A DNA stretch of 64,000 bases from Trichobilharzia szidati (GCA_944472155.2 OX235275.1:30804865-30868864); one strand, 5' to 3'. Shown: positions 42,001-49,400, numbered from the stretch's first letter. Program-made: numbers and translations. Notes: a model not told the origin generated them from the sequence alone.

Positions 42001-42872
42001 GAAGTGTAGGGCTAAAAAGAATAGTGATACGGGAGAGCAGTAGAGTTTTATTGGTCATGATAAATCACAAGGAGTGGATGCACCCATATCACCAATTGTC
42101 TCCAGCCTTCATTGTTTTTTACCGTCCTGAGGACCCCAACCAGGAAGTCTGCACCTTCCTACGTGGCTTAAACTATTATGGATTCCATTGACTGATGAAA
42201 CCAGCCATTTTTTTCTAACTTGATCATATGTCGGCTAACATTACCCGCCAAGGAACGCGATGGCTAGGCAGGCATGTGTAATACACGTCCTAACCATCGC
42301 AATCGGTGTAACTTCACAATCTCTTCGAGGCAGTCAGTCTTTTTAATCATCCAGGTTCATGAAATAGTCATTTTTCTCTATGTTACTATGCTGTGTGCCT
42401 CATTCTACTACTTTTAAATCTATTTATTCCAACCTTTGCGTGTTACATTGAAGTATGATAACTAAGCTACTATGTTAGCACACGGTTAGTGACGTTCAGC
42501 ATACAAATGACTACCTATATAATCTTATCCAATATCGATCCGATTAATATAGCTTTCCCTTTTTCTCCTCTCTCTTCTCTTCTTATTCCTCAGGGTGAAC
42601 GTGGTCGATCAAGAAAGAAGGCAGCTAGAATCCGTAATGCTACACCAAATAAACATCGTGAAGCATCGATTGCACGTGCTTCTGTGGCAAGATCAACATC
42701 TGGTTTACGCGATGCAAAAATGCATGAAACTGTTAAACGTATGTCCAAGTTAGCTCAACGTAAGACAGTGACTTTGGCACGCAAAGGTGAAGGTGATCGT
42801 CATATACCAACCTTAAAACCGAAACATTTATTCTCTGGGAAACGAGGCAGTGGAAAACTGGATCGTCGTTAG
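20822..42872 (+). CDS. NOG1: Nucleolar GTP-binding protein 1 (NOG1/GTPBP4), nine exons
   Basis: This is a GTPase of 60S ribosomal subunit assembly that acts in the nucleolus and nucleoplasm. Exons: 20822-21040, 21075-21178, 21214-21297, 21333-21486, 23240-23548, 28011-28316, 31499-31932, 38396-38549, 42594-42872. They join in frame to 2043 nt, or 680 residues plus stop (human ~634). The N-terminus [20 protein letters not shown] is a near copy of the family start, which fixes the ATG. G1 is GFPNVGKS (175-182), G3 DTPG (221-224) and G4 NKID (289-292). The C-terminal half has the basic tail ending [19 protein letters not shown]...KLDRR, as in the family. Exon 6 is longer than the human counterpart by an acidic/Thr-rich insert. 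Splice sites are GT-AG except intron 3 (GC-AG). All frames are intact, so the gene is probably functional. Its introns host most of the repeats listed below. Confidence 0.95.
21075..21178 (+). CDS. NOG1: NOG1 exon 2
   Basis: Encodes [19 protein letters not shown] then [16 protein letters not shown]. The last codon is split (GG|GTAAG). A 35-nt intron follows (21179-21213, acceptor TTTTTCTTCAG). Confidence 0.95.
21214..21297 (+). CDS. NOG1: NOG1 exon 3 (GC donor)
   Basis: Encodes [19 protein letters not shown] then TLKRAALG. It ends GGAAG|GCAAGT, a GC donor in strong consensus context. The 35-nt intron (21298-21332) ends GTTAG, and the split codon AG|G restores Arg before MCTVIKRQ. No GT alternative keeps the frame open. 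Confidence 0.93.
21333..21486 (+). CDS. NOG1: NOG1 exon 4 (G1/P-loop)
   Basis: Encodes [20 protein letters not shown], then a helical segment and [14 protein letters not shown] followed by [13 protein letters not shown]. The nucleotide-binding P-loop is complete within this exon. The donor is AAG|GTGAGC, phase 0. Confidence 0.95.
21487..23239 (+). other. NOG1 intron 4, no repeat recognised
   Basis: This 1753-nt intron is AT-rich with long T/A tracts around 22760-22880. It is the first large intron of the gene and the only large one where I recognise no named transposable element. The acceptor is CCTTTTTTTGTAG. Confidence 0.7.
23240..23548 (+). CDS. NOG1: NOG1 exon 5 (G2-G3)
   Basis: 103 codons: [20 protein letters not shown], then [18 protein letters not shown], and the highly conserved [20 protein letters not shown]. 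It ends VIAANK, the first half of the NKxD guanine-specificity motif. The donor is AAG|GTAAG, phase 0. Confidence 0.95.
23990..24120 (+). repeat. Degenerate TTAGGG/TTAGGT-rich tract
   Basis: Many units resemble TTAGGT/TTAGGG (GGTTAGGGTTAGTTTAGGG near 24055, ATTAGGGTTAG near 24107) interspersed with variants. It looks like an eroded interstitial telomere-like or simple repeat inside NOG1 intron 5. Confidence 0.5.
24550..24745 (-). mobile_element. SINE I, old diverged copy
   Basis: It keeps the order tail (GGAACATAAAACTTCAAGC), middle (TCTAGCCTTATGCCCAGTCT) and eroded tRNA-like head (GATTCTACCAGTGAACCATC). It is clearly more diverged than the copies at 17.3 and 40.9 kb. Confidence 0.65.
24830..25040 (+). 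repeat. Direct-repeat unit with hairpin, copy 1
   Basis: It shares TGCTTCGCCGATCAGTTCTG, GGTGCAGTAACTTTTGCAAC and ATTGGTTTCATTATG with 25785-25975. A more diverged third copy lies at 33465-33600. TGCTTCG and CGAAGC at either side can pair. Confidence 0.7.
25130..25470 (-). repeat. Fragment of the LINE-like family inserted at 26582-27122
   Basis: The - strand has collinear similarity to the first half of the 26.6-kb insertion (GTGAAAAGGCGAATACGAAC, ACCTTGATTCCAAACCT, ATGGCGTATAAAC). It is old and diverged. Confidence 0.5.
25505..25665 (-). mobile_element. RTE-A LINE 3' end fragment
   Basis: On the - strand it reads GCCAGGCCATCGCTCGAGTG, then GAAGCCCTATGTTCCTTTAG, the same 3' terminal block as RTE-A at 9.3 kb. 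Confidence 0.7.
25785..25975 (+). repeat. Direct-repeat unit with hairpin, copy 2
   Basis: This is the second copy of the unit at 24830-25040, in the same orientation and ~930 bp downstream. The interval is filled by the repeat fragments at 25.1-25.7 kb. Confidence 0.7.
26515..27500 (-). mobile_element. RTE-B LINE 3' part, split by a nested insertion
   Basis: The - strand RTE-B 3' end is read in two pieces. The piece at 26515-26581 (GTTGAAATCAGTCAGTCA-type tail, CACAGATGTGCAGCAGTTCGA) continues at 27136-27500 (AGGAGTGGATGCACCTGCGC, ATTGTCTCCAGCC). The two halves are collinear with the uninterrupted copies at 34.2 and 48.1 kb. Confidence 0.85.
26582..27122 (+). mobile_element. Nested non-LTR element fragment with 13-bp target duplication
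   Basis: This 541-bp insertion sits in the RTE-B copy. It is flanked by exact 13-bp duplications ACACTTCACTTAG (26569-26581 and 27123-27135). One frame near the end reads [20 protein letters not shown] then [16 protein letters not shown] and a stop, which looks like the C-terminus of a LINE protein. The 3' tail is AAGTAAAGTAAGT. The family was not identified. Confidence 0.8.
28011..28316 (+). CDS. NOG1: NOG1 exon 6 (second half of G4, lineage insert)
   Basis: It starts [20 protein letters not shown]; the first two residues complete NKID. An insert ([18 protein letters not shown]) is longer than the human sequence at this place. The frame then continues with [20 protein letters not shown] and [10 protein letters not shown], the end of the G domain. 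The donor is ATG|GTAAG, phase 0. Confidence 0.95.
28393..28620 (-). mobile_element. SINE II (tRNA-derived), left member of a head-to-head pair
   Basis: On the - strand the tRNA-like head includes GGTCCTGGGGTCTGAACGCC (B-box region) and CGAGCTCGTCTTGCACCCGG upstream. The body runs leftwards to ~28400 (AACCAGGAAGAAACAAGTGT). Confidence 0.65.
28730..28970 (+). mobile_element. SINE II, right member of a head-to-head pair
   Basis: The head is CTGTGACTGAATGATCTACA with a B box at AGGTTCGAACGCC. The body reads ACAGCTGTCCGGCACTTCCT then TATCTGTTTGAAATGAGT, as in the copy at 43.8 kb. Confidence 0.7.
28985..29085 (-). repeat. tRNA-like SINE head, separate family
   Basis: The - strand has TGGGGTTCGAATCCCGCC as a B box, with TGGCCACCTGTCGGCTTAAT near the A-box position. 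It resembles no other copy closely, so it is called a separate family. Confidence 0.5.
29775..29860 (-). mobile_element. RTE-B LINE short fragment
   Basis: CTCTGAGCCATATTTCCAAT followed by AGTCTCCAGCCAGTGGTTCT matches the RTE-B 3' region in - orientation. Confidence 0.5.
30130..30470 (-). mobile_element. SINE IV-like copy, diverged
   Basis: It shares ACTAGGGTAGT..GTGTCTAGTCCTTCGTTTGG and the CACCAGTCAGCAAGGCGTAC block with the copies at 47.5-47.9 kb. An (AC)n run lies near 30390. Confidence 0.5.
31270..31410 (-). mobile_element. SINE IV tRNA-like head
   Basis: The - strand has a near-perfect A box (GAATAGCTCAGTGGTAACGT) and B box (GGGTTCAAGTC), with GCCCGAAT just upstream. The anticodon arm does not fold like a working tRNA, so it is a SINE head rather than a tRNA gene. 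Confidence 0.65.
31499..31932 (+). CDS. NOG1: NOG1 exon 7
   Basis: The largest exon, 144 codons plus 2 nt. It encodes [58 protein letters not shown] and [20 protein letters not shown], which correspond to the family IPEIW.GHNI.DYIDP block. It ends with an acidic stretch before AA|GTAAGT (phase 2). Confidence 0.95.
32342..32640 (+). mobile_element. RTE-A LINE fragment
   Basis: Reads RIVIT-type RT sequence in broken frames: [20 protein letters not shown] near 32490, preceded by ATACTAAGTCACATCATCAT, which matches 8051 onward of the RTE-A copy. Confidence 0.75.
32700..33080 (-). mobile_element. Hammerhead-SINE copy with tRNA-like head, degenerate ribozyme
   Basis: On the - strand it carries CACTTCGGTCCAATCAATCG, then GTGGCCCAAGTGGTCTGGTG (A box) and GGGTTCGAGCCTCGG (B box). 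The hammerhead segment follows at 32728-32780. Its core reads CTGACGTG, replacing A9, and stem II is GCCCC-AAAT-AGGAC with a mismatch, so it is probably inactive. GAAA is kept. The outer part (32938-33080) repeats the foldback arm sequence of 3824-3942. Confidence 0.75.
33465..33600 (+). repeat. Direct-repeat unit with hairpin, copy 3
   Basis: TGCTTCATCGATCAGTTCTG and CCAGTAACTTTTGCAATGAAG match the units at 24.83 and 25.79 kb with more divergence. Confidence 0.6.
33595..34315 (+). mobile_element. RTE-B LINE 3' part interrupted by a tRNA-like SINE
   Basis: The left piece (33605-33821: GAATCAATAGACGAGGCTGT, TAGCCATCGCCTTCCTCGAC) and the right piece (33991-34315: GTTGGGGTCCTCGGGACGG, GGAGACAATTGATGATATGG, CTGCTGCACATCTGTGC) are one copy. 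It ends with a GTTAGTCATTATC-like tail after CACTCA. Confidence 0.8.
33822..33990 (+). mobile_element. tRNA-derived SINE head inserted in RTE-B
   Basis: The head matches SINE I (GTGGTTAGGACTCTCGCCGA, GGTCCGGGGTTCGATCCCC), but the body is different (TATCTATGGTCGGCCTGC) and ends with AATAAAGAAAAA. It breaks the RTE-B sequence between CCAGTCAC and GTAGGAAGG. Confidence 0.7.
34965..36800 (+). mobile_element. RTE-B LINE, 5'-truncated, RT ORF open, (CAGA)n tail
   Basis: This is the best RTE-B copy in the window, inside NOG1 intron 7. It starts mid-protein, carries an uninterrupted RT frame, then a 3' region with ACCTCGGTGCCCGAGTTCTA. It ends in a CAGACAGACAGACAG tail at ~36784-36800. The other RTE-B pieces (26.5, 33.6, 41.6, 41.9, 48.0, 49.2, 53.7, 54.4 kb) align to it. 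Confidence 0.9.
35016..36347 (+). CDS. RTE-B reverse transcriptase ORF (5'-truncated)
   Basis: The frame is open from the stop at 35013-35015 to 36347. It starts within the linker ([20 protein letters not shown]). RT motifs follow: [57 protein letters not shown] and the intact catalytic box [13 protein letters not shown] thumb region comes next, then [17 protein letters not shown]. The family's C-terminal block ([20 protein letters not shown]) continues in another frame from 36341, so there is a frameshift or stop near 36345. The endonuclease is missing, so this copy cannot be autonomous. Confidence 0.88.
   Translation, partial: TPEWDIDTGPPSVSEVTKAICNLKQGKAAGPDGVIPEVFKYGGDILVYSLTKVLGNVWESETVPSDWGKSLIIPIFKKRDKSSCDNHRGISLTNIVSKILGSVIMHSLSQTREEQTRKNQASFRPGRGCIDHIFTLRQILEHRHTFRRPTIAIFLDLKAVFDSVDREVLWQCLTVKGVPRKYIALIKALYSNSRSRLRAYGELSSELITTSGVRQGCPLSPFLFNFIIDMLMEVSLTELNDLGINLLPGNSLMDLEYADDIVLLGEDADKLQSLLNTFSSNLRMFGMRFAPVKCKMLLQDWTTSTPSLVIGSEVIEHVDHFTYLGSCISSNGLIGDEISARIRKARAAFANLHRLWRRHDIRLSTKGRVYCSADHSVLLYGSETWPIRVEDMKRLSVFDHRCLRSLSHVRWHNKASNVDIRRRVLGKEGKSIEEAIKLHRLRC
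36835..37565 (-). pseudogene. Penelope-like element fragment, - strand
   Basis: At 37118-37486 the - strand reads [40 protein letters not shown] and LGIDVAHKP, the conserved region between RT and the GIY-YIG endonuclease in Penelope-like elements. A C-terminal piece follows to ~36840 ([20 protein letters not shown] in broken frame). A duplicated short piece of the same 3' region lies at 37491-37565. Confidence 0.8.
37566..38270 (+). pseudogene. Penelope-like element fragment with GIY-YIG remnant, + strand
   Basis: It reads [19 protein letters not shown], then [20 protein letters not shown] followed by [10 protein letters not shown], a GIY-YIG endonuclease remnant with Asp in place of the usual Gly. 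[20 protein letters not shown] follows. Stops and frameshifts are frequent. It is the inverted neighbour of the - strand fragment and of the same subfamily. Confidence 0.8.
38374..38395 (+). repeat. (CT)n polypyrimidine tract at NOG1 exon 8 acceptor
   Basis: TCTCTATCTCTCTCTCTTTAG serves as the polypyrimidine tract and acceptor of intron 7. Confidence 0.8.
38396..38549 (+). CDS. NOG1: NOG1 exon 8
   Basis: It completes the split codon AA|G and encodes [39 protein letters not shown] and [12 protein letters not shown], matching the family block REKKKLKILESK...PRTAKKV. The donor is GAG|GTGAG, phase 0. Confidence 0.95.
39103..39531 (+). pseudogene. Penelope-like RT C-terminal fragment
   Basis: Starts just after the TGA that interrupts the RT box. 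It reads [39 protein letters not shown] and [19 protein letters not shown]. The YRKPT motif is typical of Penelope-like RTs, as are the DDT box and the SSHP motif. The frame ends at the stop 39529-39531. Confidence 0.9.
39624..40103 (+). pseudogene. Penelope-like GIY-YIG endonuclease fragment
   Basis: 159 codons are open. They begin in the linker ([19 protein letters not shown]), followed by [20 protein letters not shown] with the CxxC and YIG motifs, then [31 protein letters not shown] and the end block RKSCD. The start codon is incidental, because the domain is joined to RT in intact elements. Confidence 0.9.
40882..41104 (-). mobile_element. SINE I with perfect 13-bp target duplication
   Basis: It is flanked by AACAACAACTTTT at 40869-40881 and 41105-41117. 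The tRNA-like head on the - strand has GCATAGCGGTTAGGAAGCTC (A box) and AGGTTCGATCCCC (B box). The 3' tail reads GCTTGAAGCCCTATGTTCC then ACTGGGGAACGTGAAGG. Confidence 0.9.
41600..41872 (+). mobile_element. RTE-B LINE 3' fragment (+), meeting a - copy tail to tail
   Basis: AATGTTAGGCAAGGAATGGA, ACCTAGGACATGTGTTGCAC and GACGACCATTGTTAGCCGAC match the RTE-B C-terminal coding region. The tail meets the - strand copy at ~41873. Confidence 0.75.
41873..42360 (-). mobile_element. RTE-B LINE 3' fragment (-)
   Basis: TGACTGACTGGTTTCAACGT, CACAGATGTGCAGCAGTTCC, AGGAGTGGATGCACCCATAT and GAGGACCCCAACCAGGAAGT are in the order of an inverted RTE-B 3' end. Confidence 0.8.
42594..42872 (+). CDS. NOG1: NOG1 exon 9 (C-terminus)
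   Basis: 92 codons plus the TAG stop. It is basic: [60 protein letters not shown] and a final KLDRR, the conserved C-terminus of NOG1. The acceptor is TCTTATTCCTCAG. Confidence 0.95.
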   Translation, partial: GERGRSRKKAARIRNATPNKHREASIARASVARSTSGLRDAKMHETVKRMSKLAQRKTVTLARKGEGDRHIPTLKPKHLFSGKRGSGKLDRR

Positions 42873-42998
42873 TATCTAACGCCAAGGCTTTCGGGTACTT
42901 TTTTTCTCTCTTACTGATCAATCGCCACCACCAACACCACCACGCATCAGATGAAAAATTATCACCATCATAGAACATATTTTTGACTGACAAAAAAA

Positions 42999-43011
42999 AA
43001 TAAATAATAAA
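42999..43011 (+). terminator. Poly(A) signals of NOG1
   Basis: Two AATAAA hexamers (42999-43004 and 43006-43011) lie ~127 nt after the NOG1 stop and ~100 nt before the PAAF1 stop on the other strand. Confidence 0.7.
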
Positions 43012-43112
43012 ATTAATAATATTGACTGAATTTGGAAATATAAAACAAAATGAAAAAAGGGAAGAAAATTATGTAAAAGGAAATGAATTTTTTCGAATAA
43101 GAATTTAAATGT

Positions 43113-43438
43113 TCATGGAATCTGAAGGTTTTTAAAGGATATTTCATCTAAAAGTTTTTTATACTGATGAATTTTTCCACTGCGAGTTGCTGACCATACA
43201 GATAATTCTCCGGATGCTTGATATACCATTGAAAGTCCACCTATAGGTTCACAATTGACACCAGTCAATTCGAGACTAATTGGGATTGATGATGGTGATG
43301 ATGATGAGTCATCTTGTCCTACAGCTGGATTATACGGGTATACAAGAGTACGTCCATCACTTCGTGAGACAATAACTAGTAGATATTGACAATTAGGTCG
43401 TCTACAGACACGAATATGCTGAACTGCACCTTTCTCGT
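43113..43438 (-). CDS. PAAF1: PAAF1 last exon
   Basis: Starts after acceptor TGTACAACACAG and completes the split codon C|AC (His). It encodes EKGAVQHIRVCRRPNCQYLL, a Ser-rich DDSSSSPSSI stretch, ELTGVNCEPIGGLSMVYQAS and WSATRSGKIHQYKK, and ends LQIP with TGA. It corresponds to the last WD blade (family LTGADCDPVYKVA...DGLVRRYQL). Confidence 0.9.
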
Positions 43439-46400
43439 CTGTGTTGTACATAATGAATAAAAAAAGATGAAAAAAGAATTAATTATTTTGACAATTATGA
43501 ATACTTATCATGTATCATGGTTTACAGGGATTTGATCGGTCACAGGTTTGATAGGGAACCAATTGAAAAACGCACCCACTGGAGTTAGAAACCAGGACCT
43601 TCTGGTTGCAAGATGAGCTCGTTAACCACTCGGTCACTGGTATGAAATCCAACCTTCTGCCAATTTGCGATATATAGTGCAACTATCTGCTTTCCCAAAT
43701 TTCTAATACTTTTATACAAAGGTGTCGGCTAAAAGAACAGTAACTCCCCGATGACATTGGCTAGCAGTCGCGATATATATATCTCAGGTTGACAGAACCC
43801 ATTAGATCGGGTCCCAGTGGCTGAATGGTGTACGCGCTTGCCTTGTATCCGGAAGGCCCGAAGTTCGAACCACAGTGGGCGTGTACCGATGAAGAGTTCC
43901 GAGGGAGGACAAAACAGCTATTCAGTAACTTCTTGGTATCTGTTTGAAATGAGTCCACTTTACTTCAAGTTTGGAACTTTTCAGCAGCAGTATCGCACTC
44001 ACTGAGGCTTGAAACCAGAACCTTTCGAGTTACAAAGCGAGTTCATAGAACATTCAACCACTGGGACTCTATCCAGTGGCCCATATATTATTACCGTCGC
44101 TTTGCGATGTATATTTAGCGCAACAGCCAGTCGATGTTGTAGGCGAGTATCCTCCCTCCTCAAACTGAACTTGGTAGACCCCGCTGATCACAACTTGCCA
44201 CTAGAATGTCATCTGCTACTAACTCGTCTTGTAGACAAGTTCTCGGTCGGGGTGTGCACTGTGAAGAGTTCCAAACTAGTCCAATACTCCCTGATCCTGT
44301 CAATTCATGTGTATCTCAGAGCAACGCGAGAAATAGGCACCTTTGCAGGATAATATGAATTCATTTTATCATTTCACAGGCTTTTCATTAGCTGCATACT
44401 ATAAACGGAATAATAATAATAATGAATGCGTGAAACAATGAGTTAAAGAGAACAGCCAGATTAGCGTTTATTAGACAAGAGGTACGATAAGTTAATACTT
44501 GTTCCTTTGTGTTCCGATTAGCACACAGGGGGCTTTGATCTTGAACTCTAAATTCTCAGTACCAATGTGTTTTTGTTTCACAAGATGCCTGCCTCACATC
44601 CAACCTTCCCTCCTTACCGAGCTTAGGATTGCGTCGGGGGGGGGGGGAATTGAACCATGGGTCATGCGAGTGGTCGGTGAGTATTCTACCAGTGAACCAC
44701 AATGAAACGCCTACGAGGAGTTAAAATAATCATCTGTAACCGAAATAGAAGAGAGAATGTTTTGGAATTTAAGGATAATTCCTTCACGCATAACAGGGTG
44801 GAGTGTGGAGACAGCTACACATCCTAGTCACCTACAAAGTTATTCAACTGAAATGAAAAATCTCTGAGGTATTTAAGAGAATTCGTAGGAAAACACCGAA
44901 GAATCTGCAATTATTGAGTTATAGCATAAAGATGGAATGCAACTTTGACAAGTTAGTGCTTACCAATAAGTTAGTAACAGTCTACGGAAGCGTTGGTGGT
45001 TAAGCGGTAGAATATTCGCTGACCACGCCTCAGCCGATGCACTCCTAAACCTCGCACTTAGCCTCGGTAGGAAATCTGGTTAAGAGGTAAGGTTAGGCTA
45101 GGTGTCAGACTAGCCATCCCCCCCCTTCAGAGTCGTAAAGTACTTTGTCTGTTCACTATCTTAAAAGATTCTACGACTTTGATTTGGTGTCTTATATTGT
45201 AACAACAGAAGACAAGGGCCAGGCAACAGATTGTTTACTGAGAAAATCAAGCGAAATTTTAATAGATTTTTATGTACATTATTATTAGCGTTATTGTTAG
45301 CAGAGAGGTAACGTCTTCTGATTGGTTTTTTTCCTGCTGAAGGTTATTCTGTCATGTCTTTGTTGCCGTTTCTTAGACAGTCCGTTGATATGCGATGACT
45401 GACCAAGAAAGATCAGAGGATAGAACTATTCCAAGGTATTTTATGCCTGACTTAATGTCTATTTCAGTGTCCTCCATCGTACAAACATCATGTGTGTAGG
45501 TCACGTCGTTTATGCCTGAAGGTGAAGTTAACTGTTCGACATTTGGAGGGATTTAACACAAAAAGCTATTCAGTTTGAAACAGTCAGATGGGGGATGAAA
45601 CTGGCAACAAGACAGTCAAATCACCAGAGGTAATTCGTGTTAGAAGAAGAGAACAGAGAATATTATTTTTGCACTTGAAAATAGGATGATAAAACTTACG
45701 CGTAAGTAACCATAACGGCTGTCTAGTCTGTCGTATATCCCAAGATGCTAATTCACCATGTTGACTACCAGCGAATAGGCCATAATCCATAAAGGTTGAA
45801 ACACAACTTTTAGGCACATCAATCAATTGTAGTCTTTTCGACATGGAAGCAGGCATCTCTTCAGGGAAAGCACATGATTCTACAGAACCATTAGCACTTG
45901 GAAGGGTACACTGGACAACACAGCCTTTTTGACGATTAGCTAATTCATATAAGCGAACAGAGGCATTCGTTCCTGTCCCAACAGCAATCAATGCATCTGA
46001 TGTAGAAACTTCTTGTGCTATTGTTGAAGATGTCTCTCGAACTGTGACAAGCAAAAAGAGAAAAGAAGGTGGTAAGCAGTGGTGTAAGTCAGTTATTAAC
46101 TGAGAAATGAATACAGAATATATTTTCGTTTGTAGTTTCGTGTTTACTGACATGCCTCAGAGAAGCCTATCGGCAAGCTAGGAGGAACAACACTCATGAG
46201 ATTCAAACCAGTGTGCGAAGAACAAGAAGTTCAGAAAACAGGCGTACAATCGCACTTATATTGCATACGTTTACAGAGATACTATTATTATTTAATTCCA
46301 CATAGTACCAAAGGTGATAATAATTTTCAACTTGATATGAAAGTTTGAAGGTGTGAATACAAATTACAAGTGGTTAACAAACAAAATTACAAATGAATAG

Positions 46401-49400
46401 AAGATAGTTGTGTAATATGTAAAATAGTTTTTTTAAAGACTTCACCCAGAACAAGCTGAATTCAGGAAAGGCAAATCATGTGAGGATCAAATTACAACTC
46501 TACGCATCGTCATCACAGAACGAAGCATGGGAATGGCAGTTGAACCTCTACCTCAACCTCCGTCATCGACTTCGAAAAGGCCTTCGGCAGACAGCGATGA
46601 CCGAGAAGTAATTTGGAAACTTCTTCAACACTACGGCGTGCAGTGCATCAAGTCTTTATCAACCTCATGCAGCAGTTGGCTATATGACAATGCCACGTAT
46701 CAGGTGATCCACAACGGAAAACTCAGCGAGGCGTTCGAAGTGAATACAGGAATAAGAAAAGGCTGTCTGCCTATCATCACCGATGATATTCCTAATTCTG
46801 GTGGACTGGATTATGCGTCGCACTGTACAACGGGAGCGAGGAGACAGGAATACGCTGCACTGACAAATAAGAAGACTCTAGAAAGACCTGGATTTCGCAA
46901 ATGATATATGTCTAATGTCATACAAACGCGAGGACACACAGGTGAAAAGCAACAAAACTGGCAGAAGAAGCACCAGCAAAGACAGGATTTCAAGTAAACA
47001 TAGAGAAGATGGGGGTGATGAAGATAACCAACCAACAACAACAACCAGCACCAATCACCATCAACAGGAGAGATTTGTCAGAAGTTAATTCCTTCACTTA
47101 TCTAGGCAGCGAGCATCGTTTCAACCACAGGCGGTGGTACGGATGAAGATGTCAAAGCAAGCAAGAATCAGAAAGGCAAGACAGATCATTATCACTCCGA
47201 AATCAGTTTCGAAATTGGCTGCACTCAGTCAGCATAAAGAACAAGATTCGGATTTTCAATACCAATGTTAAATCAGTCAATCGCTTCTTCTATATGGGTC
47301 AGAAACTTGAAACAAGCATAGATATTGTTTTTTGATATGCATTCTTTCATCCCACTGAAATGTTCTTAGGTCAGCAGTGGAACTGCTGTCACATCAAGAA
47401 ACACAAGTGATTCCAGACAAGACTGAAATCTCTCTTTTTTTTTGAAATCTGAAAGAGATTCAATCGTTGTTAGACAGTTGGAATTAATCGGTAGGAAGCC
47501 GTGCTTGACCTGGGTTTCGTGACTGTTGGCACTCACCAGTCAACAAAGCGTACTTGTAATCTTAAAGTTGTATTATATCCTTTCTGAGATTTGTAGCTTG
47601 GCCACTCAATACTGAAGTCAAAGACTATTACTACTAGGCTATTTGAGAGCTCGCGATTGACCTCCTGTAGGATAGTGATGTATACTTTGTTTGCACACTA
47701 GGTAGTCTAGTCCTTTGTTTAGTGCAGACTGAATTCTACCAGTCAATTACGAACCCGAATACCTCAACGGTAACGTAACGTCTCTGATTGCAGCACTCGG
47801 TGACACAGATTCGAATCTCAGGAGGGACATAATTTCCTTCAAGGTTTCAGATGTGCCTTGTTGACTGGTGAGTGCCGACAAGCATCAAACCAAAGTCCAG
47901 GCAAGGCCTTCTGCTGATTACCTTCAACATGGCGAAGAGCCACCTAGCACACGGTGACCCTATTGCAAACTTGATTAATAGAATTCAGTCTGCGCCAAAA
48001 CGAAGGATTAGACATATGTCTATCTGTCTGCCTGTTTTCGACGTAGAACTTTGCACCGATGTGCAGCAGTTCAAGTCGCCACACTCCCTCCATGTAGAAC
48101 ACAGGACAAGAGAAGAAATGCATAATAGAGACAGTAATCAGAGATGTGAGACAAAAGGAATAGTAATAACGAAGAAAAATATACTTCCATTGGATGTCAT
48201 AAGTCACAAGGAGTGGATGCATCTGCGCCAACCATTGAGAACTATTCTGAGCCATATTACCAATTGTCTCCAGGCATTGGTTCTCACCGTCCCGAGGACC
48301 CCAACCAGGAAGTCTACACCTTCCTACGTGGCTTAAATTAACTGTTGTGGATTTCATTGACTGGTGCCATGTTTTCGTTTGACCGCCGCTAGCTCTTTTC
48401 CAGCCTGAATCTATGTCAGCTAAAATTGCCCATCGAGGAAGACGATGACTAGGCATACGTAGCACATGTCCTAACCATCTCAGTCGACGTAATTTCACAG
48501 TCTCGTCGACTATTTCCCCGCCTTACCTAGCACTCGACGCCTAACCTCAATATTGCTCACCTTATTATACCACTTCACACGGGAGATAGAACGCAGACAC
48601 CTATGATCGAAGACAGCTAATCTTTTCATGTCTTCCACTTCAATGGCCAGGTCTCACAGCCATAAAGTAGGACGGAGCGAACTGTTGAGCAGTACACACG
48701 CCCTTTGGTCATTAGCCAGATATCACGTCTACGCTAGAGACGGCGTAAACTGGCATATGCGAAACTAGCACTTTGTATCCGTACTGAGATTTCGTCAGAG
48801 ATGGCACTGGCTGATGGTGCTTCCCAAATAAGTGAAGCGGTCAACGTGTTCTGCCACTTCACTTCCTATTTCTAATCTAGGGGTCGATGAAGTCCAATCC
48901 TGCAGCATCATCTTACATTTGACAGTGGGAGCGAATCACATGCCAAACATTTGTAGATTGCAACTCAAGGTGTTCAGAAGACTCTGCATTTTGTCAGCGT
49001 CCTCGCCTAGAAGGACTGTATCATCTGCATATTCTAGGTTAACGAGATTATTTCCTGGTAGCAAGTCAATCCTTGAGTCTCTGAAGTGAGTTAGGGTTAA
49101 ATCCATCAGTACATCTATGATGAAATTGAATAGAAATAGGGATAGTAGGCATCCCTGACGGACACCACTAGTTGTCACTTCTGGTTGGAGTCCTCGGGAT
49201 GGTAATAACCAATGAAGGCTTGAGACAATTGGTGGTATGGCTCAGAATCATTCTCAATGGTTGGCGCAGATGCATCCACTCCTTGTGACTTACAATATCC
49301 GATAAAGCAATACAGTTCCTCGATATTACTATTCTCTTTGTCTCATACCTCTGAATACTGTCTCTATTATGCATTTCCTTTAACTTTTTTCTCTTGTCTT

